Positions 1 through 8,248 of a stretch of DNA of 55,374 nucleotides are shown here, one piece after another. The notes under the pieces are model-generated. The model was not told where the DNA came from and did no database searches. It worked only from the letters and a program-made list of their open reading frames with translations. Position numbers and translations under genes: made by a program. This DNA is from Methyloglobulus sp. (GTDB lineage: Bacteria > Pseudomonadota > Gammaproteobacteria > Methylococcales > Methylomonadaceae), in assembly GCA_013141505.1 (NCBI GenBank), contig JABFQX010000037.1, positions 1-55,374 on the forward strand, written 5' to 3'. Numbering within the stretch: position 1 is the first letter of the stretch; the number at the start of each line of letters is the position of its first letter.

Positions 1-79
1 TCCAGCAGCGGGTTTGGTACAGCCGCCAGACCTCTTGACGGTCCAGCGGCGTTAAGCGGATTCGTTTGTGCATGTTCAT
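1..79 (-). CDS. IS481-type transposase, N-terminal part cut by the window edge
   Basis: On the minus strand an ATG at 79 is preceded by an AGGAGA ribosome binding site and opens a frame beginning MNMHKRIRLTPLDRQEVW, which runs off the window. The beginning (Met-Asn-x-His-Lys followed by R-L-T-P) resembles the start of IS481-family DDE transposases, which catalyse cut-and-paste or copy-paste movement of an insertion sequence. Only about 26 residues are visible, so the family call rests on the N-terminal pattern and cannot be confirmed here. Confidence 0.55.
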   Translation of the reverse strand, partial: MNMHKRIRLTPLDRQEVWRLYQTRCW

Positions 80-126
80 CGACAGTATTCTCCTGAATAC
101 TGTAAACAACGCTAGAGATTCTTACA
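80..126 (-). mobile_element. Probable end of the IS481-type element
   Basis: Read on the minus strand, a TGTAAGAATC sequence begins at 126, about 47 bases upstream of the transposase ATG. IS481 elements usually start with TGT, so this is a candidate terminal inverted repeat. The other end lies outside the window and the target duplication cannot be seen. Confidence 0.3.
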
Positions 127-238
127 GGTGAATTACAATCTCGGTTTAGCAACAGGCTAGATCGTGACTAACAGATAATAACCGCCCCTGTGTTCATTAA
201 AGCGCAACATTTAACTAACATACCAGCCAAATACTTAA

Positions 239-1204
239 GTGGATATTGATTCAAGATCGACTCTTCAAAATGCTTCCCAGCCTGTATTGCAGGTCGCTGT
301 TGGCGTTATCAAAAATTCTTCTGGGCAAATCCTGATTTCGTTTCGTGATACCCGTCTTCATCAAGGTGGCTTATGGGAGTTTCCGGGCGGCAAAATTGAA
401 GCGATGGAAACATCTGAACAGGCTTTAATTCGGGAGCTTAAAGAAGAGCTGGATATAACCGTCAGCACAGCAACACCGCTCATTACAATCAATCATCAAT
501 ACCCCGATTTGGCGGTGCGGTTGCACGTGTTTTCAGTGGAAAATTTTATGGGAGAAGCCAAAAGTGAGGAAGGTCAGGCGATCAAATGGGTAGAAGTTGA
601 TGATTTGCCCAATTATGCTTTCCCTGCCGCTAATCAGCCGATTATTGCTGCTGCCCGTTTGCCCTATTTTTATGCAATTCTGGATGATGCAAAACCGCAA
701 CTTTTGCTGAATAACCTGAACCTTATGCTAAACAAAGGTATTAAGCTCATTCAGGCGCGATTAAAAACCCTGTCGGCAAAACAAGTTGAGACCTTTATTG
801 AAACTGCGTATCCCTTATGCAAACGCCACAATGCCATGTTGTTGCTGAATTCAGCTAGTACTGGTGTCGAATCTTTTAATGTTGATGGTATCCACTTAAG
901 TAGCCAGCATTTACTGGCAGCCGATAAGCGACCAGAACACAGGCAGTGGATTTCGGCATCTTGTCATACTCTTGCAGAATTGCGCCATGCCCAACACATA
1001 GGTGTTGATTTCGCTGTATTAGCGCCGGTGTTGCCTACGCCGACGCATCCAGATGCCAAGGTATTGGGATGGGAGCATTTTAATGAGTTGGTCGCGCAGG
1101 TTAACCTGCCAGTTTTTGCGTTGGGGGGCCTTGGGCAAAATGAATTGGAGATAGCTCGAAACGCCGGGGCGCAAGGAATAGCCGGTATCAGGGCGTTTTT
1201 ATAA
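239..1204 (+). CDS. MutT-type Nudix hydrolase fused to a ThiE-like domain
   Basis: A 321-residue two-domain protein. Residues 15-135 are a Nudix hydrolase with a full Nudix box (GGKIEA... followed by RELKEEL), as in MutT, which removes 8-oxo-dGTP from the nucleotide pool. Residues 145-321 resemble thiamine-phosphate synthase (ThiE, TIM barrel): IQARLKTLS, DGIHLSS, DFAVLAPVLPTPTHP and FALGGL fit the family phosphate- and pyrimidine-binding segments. This fusion is well known in gammaproteobacteria; the ThiE half is usually not shown to be active in thiamine synthesis. The start used is GTG at 239 because the Nudix domain begins soon after it; there is no strong ribosome binding site. It stands alone, with slt 92 bases downstream. 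Confidence 0.88.
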   Translation: MDIDSRSTLQNASQPVLQVAVGVIKNSSGQILISFRDTRLHQGGLWEFPGGKIEAMETSEQALIRELKEELDITVSTATPLITINHQYPDLAVRLHVFSVENFMGEAKSEEGQAIKWVEVDDLPNYAFPAANQPIIAAARLPYFYAILDDAKPQLLLNNLNLMLNKGIKLIQARLKTLSAKQVETFIETAYPLCKRHNAMLLLNSASTGVESFNVDGIHLSSQHLLAADKRPEHRQWISASCHTLAELRHAQHIGVDFAVLAPVLPTPTHPDAKVLGWEHFNELVAQVNLPVFALGGLGQNELEIARNAGAQGIAGIRAFL

Positions 1205-1296
1205 AGCGCAGGTGTATTAATTTGGGCAATTTGTTTTCCAGACCTGTTCTACACTACATAAAAAACATATCCTGATAAGCTGGGCTTTGTAGCTTA

Positions 1297-3216
1297 ATGA
1301 AATTAAACTGTTTGAACATACTAATCGGGCTATTGGCTTTGCTGTCTTTCAACGCTACAGCATTTGCGGATCAGCTTGCCGACCAAAGAAGTGCTTTTTT
1401 GCAGGCCGAAAAGTATTTGGCCGAAAAAAATGAAGCACGTTTTCTGGAAGTAAGCGCTTCACTGAAAAATTATGTACTTTATCCTTATTTGCAGTATGAA
1501 TGGCTAAAGGACAATTTAACCCAAACGGATCAGGTGCTTACGTTTTTAGCAACGTATAAAGACTCGCGTTATTCGGCGTTATTGCGTTCCAGATGGTTGT
1601 CTTACTTGGCGGATCAGGAGCGCTGGCAGGATTTTGCCCGATATTATGAGGTAAACGATGACAATGCCAATGACTGTCGATGGCTTTGGGCAAAGTACCA
1701 AACAGGCAAGCAACAACAGACGTTGAAAAACGCTGAACGTCTGTGGCTTTCGGGACATGAGTCGGACAAAAATTGCCAAGCCTTATTTTCGGTGCTGGAA
1801 AAGTCGCCGTCGATAACCCCAGAAATGAGTTGGCAGCGATTTGAGGAGGCACTCAAAAACAATCATCTTGCAACGGCAAAAGCGACATCGCTTTTGCTCA
1901 ATCCAAATGACCGCAAGGCTGCCGAGTATTGGTTGCAGCTCCATCAAAAACCGGAATTACTGACAGAAAGCCGTTTCTGGGAAGATAAAAATGCCCGCAC
2001 AGGCCGGCTTTATGTTCATGCGATCAAGCGTTTGGCAAATGTAGATTTTGAAAAGGCGATGATAAATTGGGAAGCCAGCCACCATAATTTTTCACTAGAA
2101 AATGATTATATAAGGGCTGTTGAAGGCAGCTTTGGTATGGCGTTGCTAGGTCAAAAAGATAATCGTGCATTTGAGCATTTGAGCAAAGCATCACTGGATG
2201 ACGCAGATATTAGAACGGCAAAAGTCAGGGCGGCATTGCTGGAACAAAATTGGCAACATGTTAATCGTTCATTGGCGGATTTGACCACTAACGAACGGCA
2301 AGAACCCAAATGGCAATATTGGCTAGCTCGTGCCTTGCATGAAACTGGTAAGAAGCAACAGGCGAATACCGTTTACACAACTTTAGCGAAAGACCGTAGT
2401 TTTTATGGTTTTCTGGCTGCGGATACGGTTGATTTGGCCTATCAGATTGTCGATATTCCCGTAAAGGTGGATGAAGATGGCCTTAAACAACTGTCTGGAC
2501 ACCCAGATTTTCAGGCTTGTCGGGAGTTCAAATGGCTGAATCGAGATGTCGAGGTGCGTCGGCAATGGCAGTTTGCTATAAAAAATCGGCCCAAAGAAGA
2601 GCTCCTGGTCGCAGCGAAATTGGCACAGCAATGGCAATGGAACCAAATCGCCATCACGACCTTAGTAAAAGCCGATTATTGGGATGATATGGCATTACGG
2701 TTTCCCGTCGTGTATCTCAATGAAATACAAGCCAATGCCGAAAAGCACGGTCTTGACCCAGCTTTGCTATACGGCTTGATCCGCCAGGAAAGTATGTTGG
2801 ACAAAAACGCAGTGTCATCCGTCGGAGCCAAAGGGCTAATGCAATTGATGCCAGAAACAGCCAAGACGGTAGCGCGGGCTTTGCACGAGTCCTTGCAATC
2901 GAATAATGATTTATTCAATCCAGAGTTAAACATAAAGTACGGAAGCTATTATCTTAAAGATTTGATAAACAAGTACGCAGGTCATGTACCCGTCGCCACA
3001 GCAGCTTATAACGCAGGGCCTAACAGGGCAAAAAAATGGTTGCCGATCGCATCTGCCGTACCCGCTGACATCTGGATAGAAACCATCCCCTTCAAGGAGA
3101 CCCGCAAATACGTATCCACCGTGCTGTCATATGCGATCATCTATCAACACAGGTTAAAAAAAAGCAATCTTAAGCTAAAGAATTTATTACGTGATGTGAC
3201 ACCGCGAATCAATTGA
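1297..3216 (+). CDS. slt: Soluble lytic murein transglycosylase
   Basis: A 639-residue periplasmic enzyme that cleaves the MurNAc-GlcNAc bond of peptidoglycan to give 1,6-anhydro-MurNAc. Residues 1-24 form a signal peptide (LNILIGLLALLSFNATAFA). Residues about 30-460 are the alpha-helical ring (U and L domains) typical of Slt70. The C-terminal SLT domain holds the catalytic glutamate at about residue 498 in GLIRQESML, followed by GAKGLMQLMPETA and AAYNAGPNRAKKW. The length matches the Slt70 family. It is monocistronic; fabA follows after 110 bases. Confidence 0.93.
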   Translation: MKLNCLNILIGLLALLSFNATAFADQLADQRSAFLQAEKYLAEKNEARFLEVSASLKNYVLYPYLQYEWLKDNLTQTDQVLTFLATYKDSRYSALLRSRWLSYLADQERWQDFARYYEVNDDNANDCRWLWAKYQTGKQQQTLKNAERLWLSGHESDKNCQALFSVLEKSPSITPEMSWQRFEEALKNNHLATAKATSLLLNPNDRKAAEYWLQLHQKPELLTESRFWEDKNARTGRLYVHAIKRLANVDFEKAMINWEASHHNFSLENDYIRAVEGSFGMALLGQKDNRAFEHLSKASLDDADIRTAKVRAALLEQNWQHVNRSLADLTTNERQEPKWQYWLARALHETGKKQQANTVYTTLAKDRSFYGFLAADTVDLAYQIVDIPVKVDEDGLKQLSGHPDFQACREFKWLNRDVEVRRQWQFAIKNRPKEELLVAAKLAQQWQWNQIAITTLVKADYWDDMALRFPVVYLNEIQANAEKHGLDPALLYGLIRQESMLDKNAVSSVGAKGLMQLMPETAKTVARALHESLQSNNDLFNPELNIKYGSYYLKDLINKYAGHVPVATAAYNAGPNRAKKWLPIASAVPADIWIETIPFKETRKYVSTVLSYAIIYQHRLKKSNLKLKNLLRDVTPRIN

Positions 3217-3326
3217 GATTCAGCTGAGATTAAACTGAGGAAAATTTGAGCTGATTTTTTACGGTGTCTGTAAGATAATGCTATGCTTTTACAAGAATAT
3301 TAATAAACAAGGTACGGAATATCGTT

Positions 3327-3842
3327 ATGTCGAAACAGCATAGTTTAACCTATGAAGAGTTGCTGAAGTCGGGCAGGGGTGAGTTGTACGGCCCTGCCAA
3401 CGCGCAATTGCCCTTGCCACCCATGCTGATGATGGACAGGATTACGCTGATTACCGACGAAGGCGGCAAATACGGTAAAGGCCAGATAATCGCCGAGCTG
3501 GACATAACGCCCGACCTTTGGTTTTTTGCCTGTCATTTTCAAGGCGATCCTGTGATGCCCGGTTGTTTGGGCTTGGATGCCATGTGGCAGCTGGTTGGAT
3601 TCTTTTTGTGCTGGATGGGCGGGCCTGGTAAAGGTCGTGCGCTGGGCGCGGGTGAAGTCAAGTTTTTCGGACAAGTCTTGCCAACCGCCAAAAAAGTCAC
3701 CTATAAAATTGATATTAAACGCTTGATTACGCGCAAGCTCTTTATGGCTATCGCCGATGCCAGTATGGAAGTCGATGGCAGGGAAATTTATACCGCCAAT
3801 GACTTACGCGTCGGCTTATTTACATCCTTGTCGGAATTTTAG
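3327..3842 (+). CDS. fabA: 3-hydroxydecanoyl-ACP dehydratase/isomerase
   Basis: A 171-residue cytoplasmic enzyme of unsaturated fatty acid synthesis. It dehydrates 3-hydroxydecanoyl-ACP and isomerises trans-2- to cis-3-decenoyl-ACP. The catalytic His70 ([11 protein letters not shown]) and Asp84 (LGLDAMWQ) fall at the same residue numbers as in the E. coli enzyme. The start is ATG 3327. It is followed 8 bases later by fabB, forming the usual fabAB unit. Confidence 0.96.
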   Translation: MSKQHSLTYEELLKSGRGELYGPANAQLPLPPMLMMDRITLITDEGGKYGKGQIIAELDITPDLWFFACHFQGDPVMPGCLGLDAMWQLVGFFLCWMGGPGKGRALGAGEVKFFGQVLPTAKKVTYKIDIKRLITRKLFMAIADASMEVDGREIYTANDLRVGLFTSLSEF

Positions 3843-3850
3843 GGGTTGTT

Positions 3851-5071
3851 ATGAAACGGGTGGTAGTAACGGGCTTAGGTATCGTCTCAAGCATCGGCAA
3901 CAACAAGACCGAAGTCCTCGATTCCTTAAAGCAAGGGAAATCCGGTATTGTATTCTCGGATGTGTATCAAGAAATGGGCTTTCGCAGTCACGTGCATGGC
4001 GCGATCAACATCGACCAAGATGAGTTCATCGACCGTAAAGTGAAACGCTTCATGGGCGATGGTGCGGCCTTCAATTATATCGCCATGCAACAGGCGATTA
4101 CTGATTCCGGTCTGGAAGACAGCGATGTATCGAATGTAAGAACCGGATTGGTGATGGGGTCAGGTGGGCCTTCTACGTCCAATCAAGTTGAAGCAGCCGA
4201 TATATTACGCGAAAAAGGCATCAAAAAAGTCGGGCCTTATATGGTCACCCGCAACATGTCCAGTACCAATACTGCTTGTTTGGCAACACCTTTCAAGATC
4301 AAAGGCGTTAACTATTCGATTACTTCAGCTTGCTCCACCAGCGCACATTGCATAGGTCATGCCTCGGAATTGATCCAATTGGGTAAACAAGACATCGTAT
4401 TTGCCGGCGGCGGCGAAGAGTTACACTGGACTTTATCCATGTTGTTCGACGCGATGGGCGCATTGTCTTCCAAATATAACGATGCGCCAGATACTGCATC
4501 CCGTCCATATGATGTAAACCGCGACGGCTTTGTGATTTCCGGCGGCGGCGGAGTGTTAGTCATTGAAGAACTGGAACACGCCAAAGCCCGTGGTGCGAAA
4601 ATCTACGCCGAGTTGACCGGCTACGGCGCAACTTCAGATGGTTATGACATGGTACAACCCTCTGGTGAAGGTGCGGTACGTTGTATGCAGCAAGCGATGG
4701 CGACTGTGCATGACAAAATCGACTACATCAATGCCCACGGTACCAGCACCCCTGTCGGCGATACCAAAGAGCTGGAAGCCTTACGCACGGTATTCGGCGC
4801 GGAGAATGTGCCCTGGGTCAGTTCTACTAAATCCTTAACCGGTCATGCCTTAGGTGCTGCTGGTGTTAACGAGGCAATTTACTCTTTGTTGATGATGGAA
4901 AACAACTTCCTCAGCGTCTCCGCCAACATCAGCGACCTTGATCCTGGCGCGGCAGGCATCCCGCTTGTGCGGGAGCGGCAGGATAATGTGATTTTGAATA
5001 CCATGATGTCCAACAGTTTCGGCTTTGGCGGCACCAATGCGACGCTGATCTTCCAGCGGTATAATGATTGA
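3851..5071 (+). CDS. fabB: Beta-ketoacyl-ACP synthase I
   Basis: A 406-residue thiolase-fold condensing enzyme that elongates acyl-ACP and is required, with FabA, for unsaturated fatty acids. The active-site cysteine lies in SACSTSAHC at about residue 161. The two histidines are in [11 protein letters not shown] and [11 protein letters not shown], giving the Cys-His-His triad of KAS I/II. The C-terminal [13 protein letters not shown] motif is intact. Only 8 bases separate it from fabA, so co-transcription is likely. Confidence 0.96.
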   Translation: MKRVVVTGLGIVSSIGNNKTEVLDSLKQGKSGIVFSDVYQEMGFRSHVHGAINIDQDEFIDRKVKRFMGDGAAFNYIAMQQAITDSGLEDSDVSNVRTGLVMGSGGPSTSNQVEAADILREKGIKKVGPYMVTRNMSSTNTACLATPFKIKGVNYSITSACSTSAHCIGHASELIQLGKQDIVFAGGGEELHWTLSMLFDAMGALSSKYNDAPDTASRPYDVNRDGFVISGGGGVLVIEELEHAKARGAKIYAELTGYGATSDGYDMVQPSGEGAVRCMQQAMATVHDKIDYINAHGTSTPVGDTKELEALRTVFGAENVPWVSSTKSLTGHALGAAGVNEAIYSLLMMENNFLSVSANISDLDPGAAGIPLVRERQDNVILNTMMSNSFGFGGTNATLIFQRYND

Positions 5072-5203
5072 AAATTTGTAGGTTGAGGTGAGGAACGAAC
5101 TCCAACCCTTGAGTTAAATGGTTGTTGGGGTTTACAAGTCCACCTCAACCTGCGAACTGTGGATAAATCTGCCTTACCATCTTCGAATACCGTCAATTCA
5201 ACT

Positions 5204-5400
5204 ATGACCGGCCAAGTCCCAAAATTCCTCCCCCAATTCGATAAGCGACAAAAACGTTTGCGTCATTATGTGGTAGATGCGATTGCCGACTACAAGATGA
5301 TCGGAGAAGGCGATAATACGGTGTGTTTTCGGGCAGCAAAAATTCTTATGTATTATTGAAAATACCCCTCAATTTGCAGAAGGCCACGCAGGTTAGTTTT
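5204..5400 (+). pseudogene. Decayed copy of the 5' end of ttcA (fragment 1)
   Basis: Starting at ATG 5204, the translation MTGQVPKFLPQFDKRQKRL..HYVVDAIADYKMI matches the first 30 or so residues of the intact TtcA encoded at 6927-7796 ([24 protein letters not shown]). The P-loop segment SGGKDS is replaced by unrelated sequence, and a stop follows (TGA at 5357). DNA similarity resumes near 5370 (AATTTGCAGAAGGCCACGC against AATTTGCAGAAAACCGCGC in ttcA). It has no catalytic motif and is a duplicated remnant rather than a gene. Confidence 0.75.
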
Positions 5401-5713
5401 GGGTAAGCAACGGTTTCAAATTTTCATGACAACTACAATTATTCCGCGTGTTCACAAACACCAAATATTTACTGTTGACTAGGTGTTTGTACGTATATTC
5501 AATCGATTTATTAACGTGTAGACTAACGCTAAATTAAAACTTAGCCAAGGAAAACAGGCTATTTCAAAAATTCTAAGGAAAGATAAGAAAGATTCACGAT
5601 AACTACGCACACTCGTCTTGTACTGGATGTTTGAAGACTAAAGGTCTCCATAATTCGACATGATTGAGCTTAGAGTTGATGTTTAAATATATATTATTGA
5701 TACTTGGAGATGA
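5401..5713. other. AT-rich intergenic stretch with a 9-bp inverted repeat
   Basis: No gene is visible here. An inverted repeat ACAAACACC (5454-5462) and GGTGTTTGT (5482-5490) with a 19-base spacer lies about 230 bases upstream of the PEP-CTERM gene, beside a TTGACT hexamer at 5474-5479. It could be an operator or a weak hairpin; the function is unknown. Confidence 0.3.
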
Positions 5714-5719
5714 TTGATT

Positions 5720-6331
5720 ATGAAAAAACTATTTGCAGTCCCCTTTTTGCTATTAGCGTTCACTGTAAATGCTCAAGCAAGTACGGTAACCTTTGAAGAT
5801 AACGAAGTGGATGCTTATCAACCCGATCCCTTTGCTAGCGGCGAGCTGGTTTTTAAGCCAACATCAGGCTTTCATTTGACTTATACTTCAACCACGGCAG
5901 CTAACAATGGCACCAACGCCCTTATAGCTGGTTTTGGTCATGATGATGACGGCAATGTTGCTGGCAGCTTTTCATTTAAAGAAACAAACAACAGTATTTT
6001 CAGCCTTGACTCGCTCGATGCCGGAATCGCTTTTAATGAGTTCCCTTCAAAAACTGGTAGTGTAGTGGTTACTGGATACCAACAAGGGGGGGGCGTATTG
6101 ACCCAAACCCTCTCACTGGATTCCATATATCAAAACTATGTTTTTGGCTGGGCCAATCTTCTATTTGTTGACGTGTCTGAGAATTCTGGCTTTGGTTTCG
6201 TCGCTTTTGATAATATCAACGTCACTGCGCCTGAAATAAACCCTGTTCCGGTTCCTGCTGCGGTTTGGTTGTTTGGCTCAGCATTGACGGGTTTGCTTGG
6301 ATTTGGCAAACGCAAACAAACTAGAGCGTGA
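5720..6331 (+). CDS. PEP-CTERM sorting-domain protein of unknown function
   Basis: A 203-residue exported protein. Residues 1-21 are a signal peptide (MKKLFAVPFLLLAFTVNAQA). The C-terminus carries the PEP-CTERM variant common in methylotrophic gammaproteobacteria: PVPVPAAVWLFGSALTGL, a membrane segment, then a basic tail GKRKQTRA. Such tails direct processing by an exosortase, often in exopolysaccharide producers. The middle is Gly/Asn/Ser-rich and predicted beta, without a recognised catalytic motif. ATG 5720 is preferred over TTG 5714 because GGAG at 5706-5709 sits 10 bases before it. No exosortase gene is in the window. The gene is flanked on both sides by remnants of the ttcA 5' end. Confidence 0.82.
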   Translation: MKKLFAVPFLLLAFTVNAQASTVTFEDNEVDAYQPDPFASGELVFKPTSGFHLTYTSTTAANNGTNALIAGFGHDDDGNVAGSFSFKETNNSIFSLDSLDAGIAFNEFPSKTGSVVVTGYQQGGGVLTQTLSLDSIYQNYVFGWANLLFVDVSENSGFGFVAFDNINVTAPEINPVPVPAAVWLFGSALTGLLGFGKRKQTRA

Positions 6332-6356
6332 CAGCCTGATTCAAAAAATTGTTTGC

Positions 6357-6385
6357 AAAAAACCGCCCTTTGAAGCGGTTTTTTG
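6357..6385 (+). terminator. Rho-independent terminator of the PEP-CTERM gene
   Basis: AAAACCGC and GCGGTTTT arms around an 8-base loop, followed by a T run, 25 bases after the stop codon. Confidence 0.85.
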
Positions 6386-6540
6386 TTAAGTGGTAATATG
6401 GTTAAAATTAACAGTCCATCCCATCGGTTAACTCGATACCTATTCTTTGGGATAGGTTATGCTATTCGCAGTGGCTTTATTGAGCTGGCTTTTGTTAATT
6501 AATTGCCCGCGATAATCTGTAAAAATTATCGTTCAGTAAA

Positions 6541-6640
6541 ATGGCAGTACCCCCAAAATCCACAACCCATCAATAGTCTAAAAAAAGCCTACGCATTACG
6601 TTGCGATGCTGTTGCTGATTATAAAATATGTTGGAGCAAC
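6541..6640 (+). pseudogene. Decayed copy of the 5' end of ttcA (fragment 2)
   Basis: The DNA between about 6550 and 6635 aligns, with scattered changes and small indels, to bases about 6945-7035 of the ttcA region. Shared blocks include AAAATCC-C-ACCCA, GCxTxCGxxATTA and GCGATGCxxTTGCxGAxTA. In the third frame it would give a fragment like ..YADAVADYKI... It is more diverged than fragment 1 and has no open frame. Together the two fragments bracket the PEP-CTERM gene. The remaining 6386-6540 and 6641-6926 show no further gene. Confidence 0.55.
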
Positions 6641-6926
6641 AGATTCTTCATACGCACAGCTACCATATAAAATGTACTCGTTGTTAGTTAATGCTGTTCA
6701 CTAGGTATGGTTGTCATTGAAATTGAGTGGATTCGGTAGGTGTTGAACATTTTGTCAAAGAGGCGGCGCAACAAAATGGTAGAATTCGCCGTTGGGTCAA
6801 TATTTATGAGTCGTGCCGCTTTTTGACGCAGAAACCGGGTTCGACAAACTTTACTAAATCTTATGGTTGTTTTCAAAAGCACTTTTGCCTGTTAAGTTAT
6901 ATAAAAACTCACTCTTAATCCATCCA

Positions 6927-7796
6927 ATGATGACGGATCAAACCCAAAAATCCCGCACCCAATTCAATAAGTTGCAAAAACGCTTGCGTCATTATGTGGG
7001 CGATGCCATTGCCGACTACAACATGATCGAAGAAGGCGATAAGGTCATGGTATGTTTGTCTGGCGGTAAAGATTCTTACACCTTATTGGACATACTGCTC
7101 AATTTGCAGAAAACCGCGCCCGTCAACTTCGACCTGGTTGCCGTCAACCTCGACCAAAAACAGCCGGGATTTCCAGAAGAAGTCTTGCCAAATTACTTGA
7201 GCTCCATCGGTGTGTCTTATCACATCATAGAAAAGGATACGTACAGCGTCGTTAAGCGCGTGATACCGGAAGGGGCGACCACTTGTGGGCTATGTTCAAG
7301 ATTGCGGCGTGGCACGCTATATGGTTACGCAGAAGCCAACGGTATCACCAAAATTGCCTTAGGCCATCACCGCGACGACATTCTGGAAACTTTTTTTTTG
7401 AATATCTTTTACGGCGGCAAATTGAAAGCCATGCCGCCTAAGTTGCTTAGTGATGACAAAAAAAATATTGTCATCCGCCCATTAGCGTATTGCCGCGAAA
7501 AAGACATAGAGCGTTTTTCCGCATTCAGGAATTACCCTATCATCCCGTGTAACCTGTGTGGCTCCCAGGAAAATCTCCAGAGGAAAGCGATGAAAGTTAT
7601 GCTTAAAACTTGGGACAGGCAATTCCCTGGTCGGCTTGAAACTATCTTCACCAGTTTACAAAACGCGGCGCCTTCGCAACTGGCGGATAGGAATTTATTT
7701 GATTTTATTGGCCTGACGCGTGAAATATACGGTGAAGAGATAGCCGATCAGCGGGCTAGCTTAATAACCGCCGGTCTTGAAGTTCTCGAACAGTAA
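6927..7796 (+). CDS. ttcA: tRNA 2-thiocytidine(32) synthetase
   Basis: A 289-residue PP-loop enzyme that thiolates cytidine 32 of tRNA with ATP and an iron-sulfur cluster. The PP-loop is [11 protein letters not shown]. The two CxxC cluster motifs are [12 protein letters not shown] and PCNLCGSQ. The GHHRDD segment is intact. The start is ATG 6927 (ATGATG), since homology to the family begins at TDQTQ; the upstream in-frame ATG at 6867 would add 20 residues of non-family sequence. Two partial copies of this gene's 5' end lie upstream. Confidence 0.93.
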   Translation: MMTDQTQKSRTQFNKLQKRLRHYVGDAIADYNMIEEGDKVMVCLSGGKDSYTLLDILLNLQKTAPVNFDLVAVNLDQKQPGFPEEVLPNYLSSIGVSYHIIEKDTYSVVKRVIPEGATTCGLCSRLRRGTLYGYAEANGITKIALGHHRDDILETFFLNIFYGGKLKAMPPKLLSDDKKNIVIRPLAYCREKDIERFSAFRNYPIIPCNLCGSQENLQRKAMKVMLKTWDRQFPGRLETIFTSLQNAAPSQLADRNLFDFIGLTREIYGEEIADQRASLITAGLEVLEQ

Positions 7797-7963
7797 AGCT
7801 TCATTGGTTACACTTGAAAATTAATTGAATAAGAAGGAGCTTTTTTAAGTCAGGCCAGCAGATGAATGCCAGTTTTTCCGGCAATACACAAACAAAAGCA
7901 TTATCAAACTCGGGAAATATATTGACTGGGTTCAGCTTGTTATTGAACGGCATTCGGATATGT

Positions 7964-7969
7964 TATAAT
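7964..7969 (+). promoter_or_regulatory. -10 element for infA
   Basis: A perfect TATAAT at 7964-7969 lies 28 bases before the infA start. A weak -35 (TTATTG or TTGAAC region, about 7939-7949) lies upstream. It gives a short leader for the highly expressed infA. Confidence 0.55.
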
Positions 7970-7997
7970 GGGGTTTTTAATTAATCGAGTTACCATT

Positions 7998-8216
7998 ATG
8001 GCAAAAGAAGATCAAATTGAGATGGAAGGTAAGGTGATTGATACCTTGCCAAATACCATGTTTCGGGTGCAATTGGAAAATGGGCATATCGTAACGGCGC
8101 ATATTTCCGGCAAGATGCGTAAGCATTACATCCGCATACTCACGGGTGACAGCGTTAAAGTTGAGATGACACCTTACGATTTAACCAAAGGCCGTATTTC
8201 ATTCAGGATGCGCTGA
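7998..8216 (+). CDS. infA: Translation initiation factor IF-1
   Basis: A 72-residue S1/OB-fold protein that binds the ribosomal A site during initiation. The sequence [19 protein letters not shown]...[11 protein letters not shown]...YDLTKGRI is nearly canonical. The start is ATG 7998 because the family always begins MAKED; the in-frame ATG at 7968 overlaps the -10 element and is not used. It is convergent with clpA, as in many gammaproteobacteria where infA lies beside clpA/clpS. Confidence 0.97.
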   Translation: MAKEDQIEMEGKVIDTLPNTMFRVQLENGHIVTAHISGKMRKHYIRILTGDSVKVEMTPYDLTKGRISFRMR

Positions 8217-8248
8217 TTACGCTTAACGCATCCTGTTGAAACGTAAAA

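Noticed and set aside
5159-5359. 66-residue frame as an independent gene
   Set aside because: It corresponds to the N-terminus of TtcA without the catalytic motif and ends in unrelated residues, so it is listed as a pseudogene fragment.
6727-6918. 63-residue frame before ttcA
   Set aside because: No ribosome binding site, no recognisable family, and it overlaps the region expected to hold the ttcA promoter.
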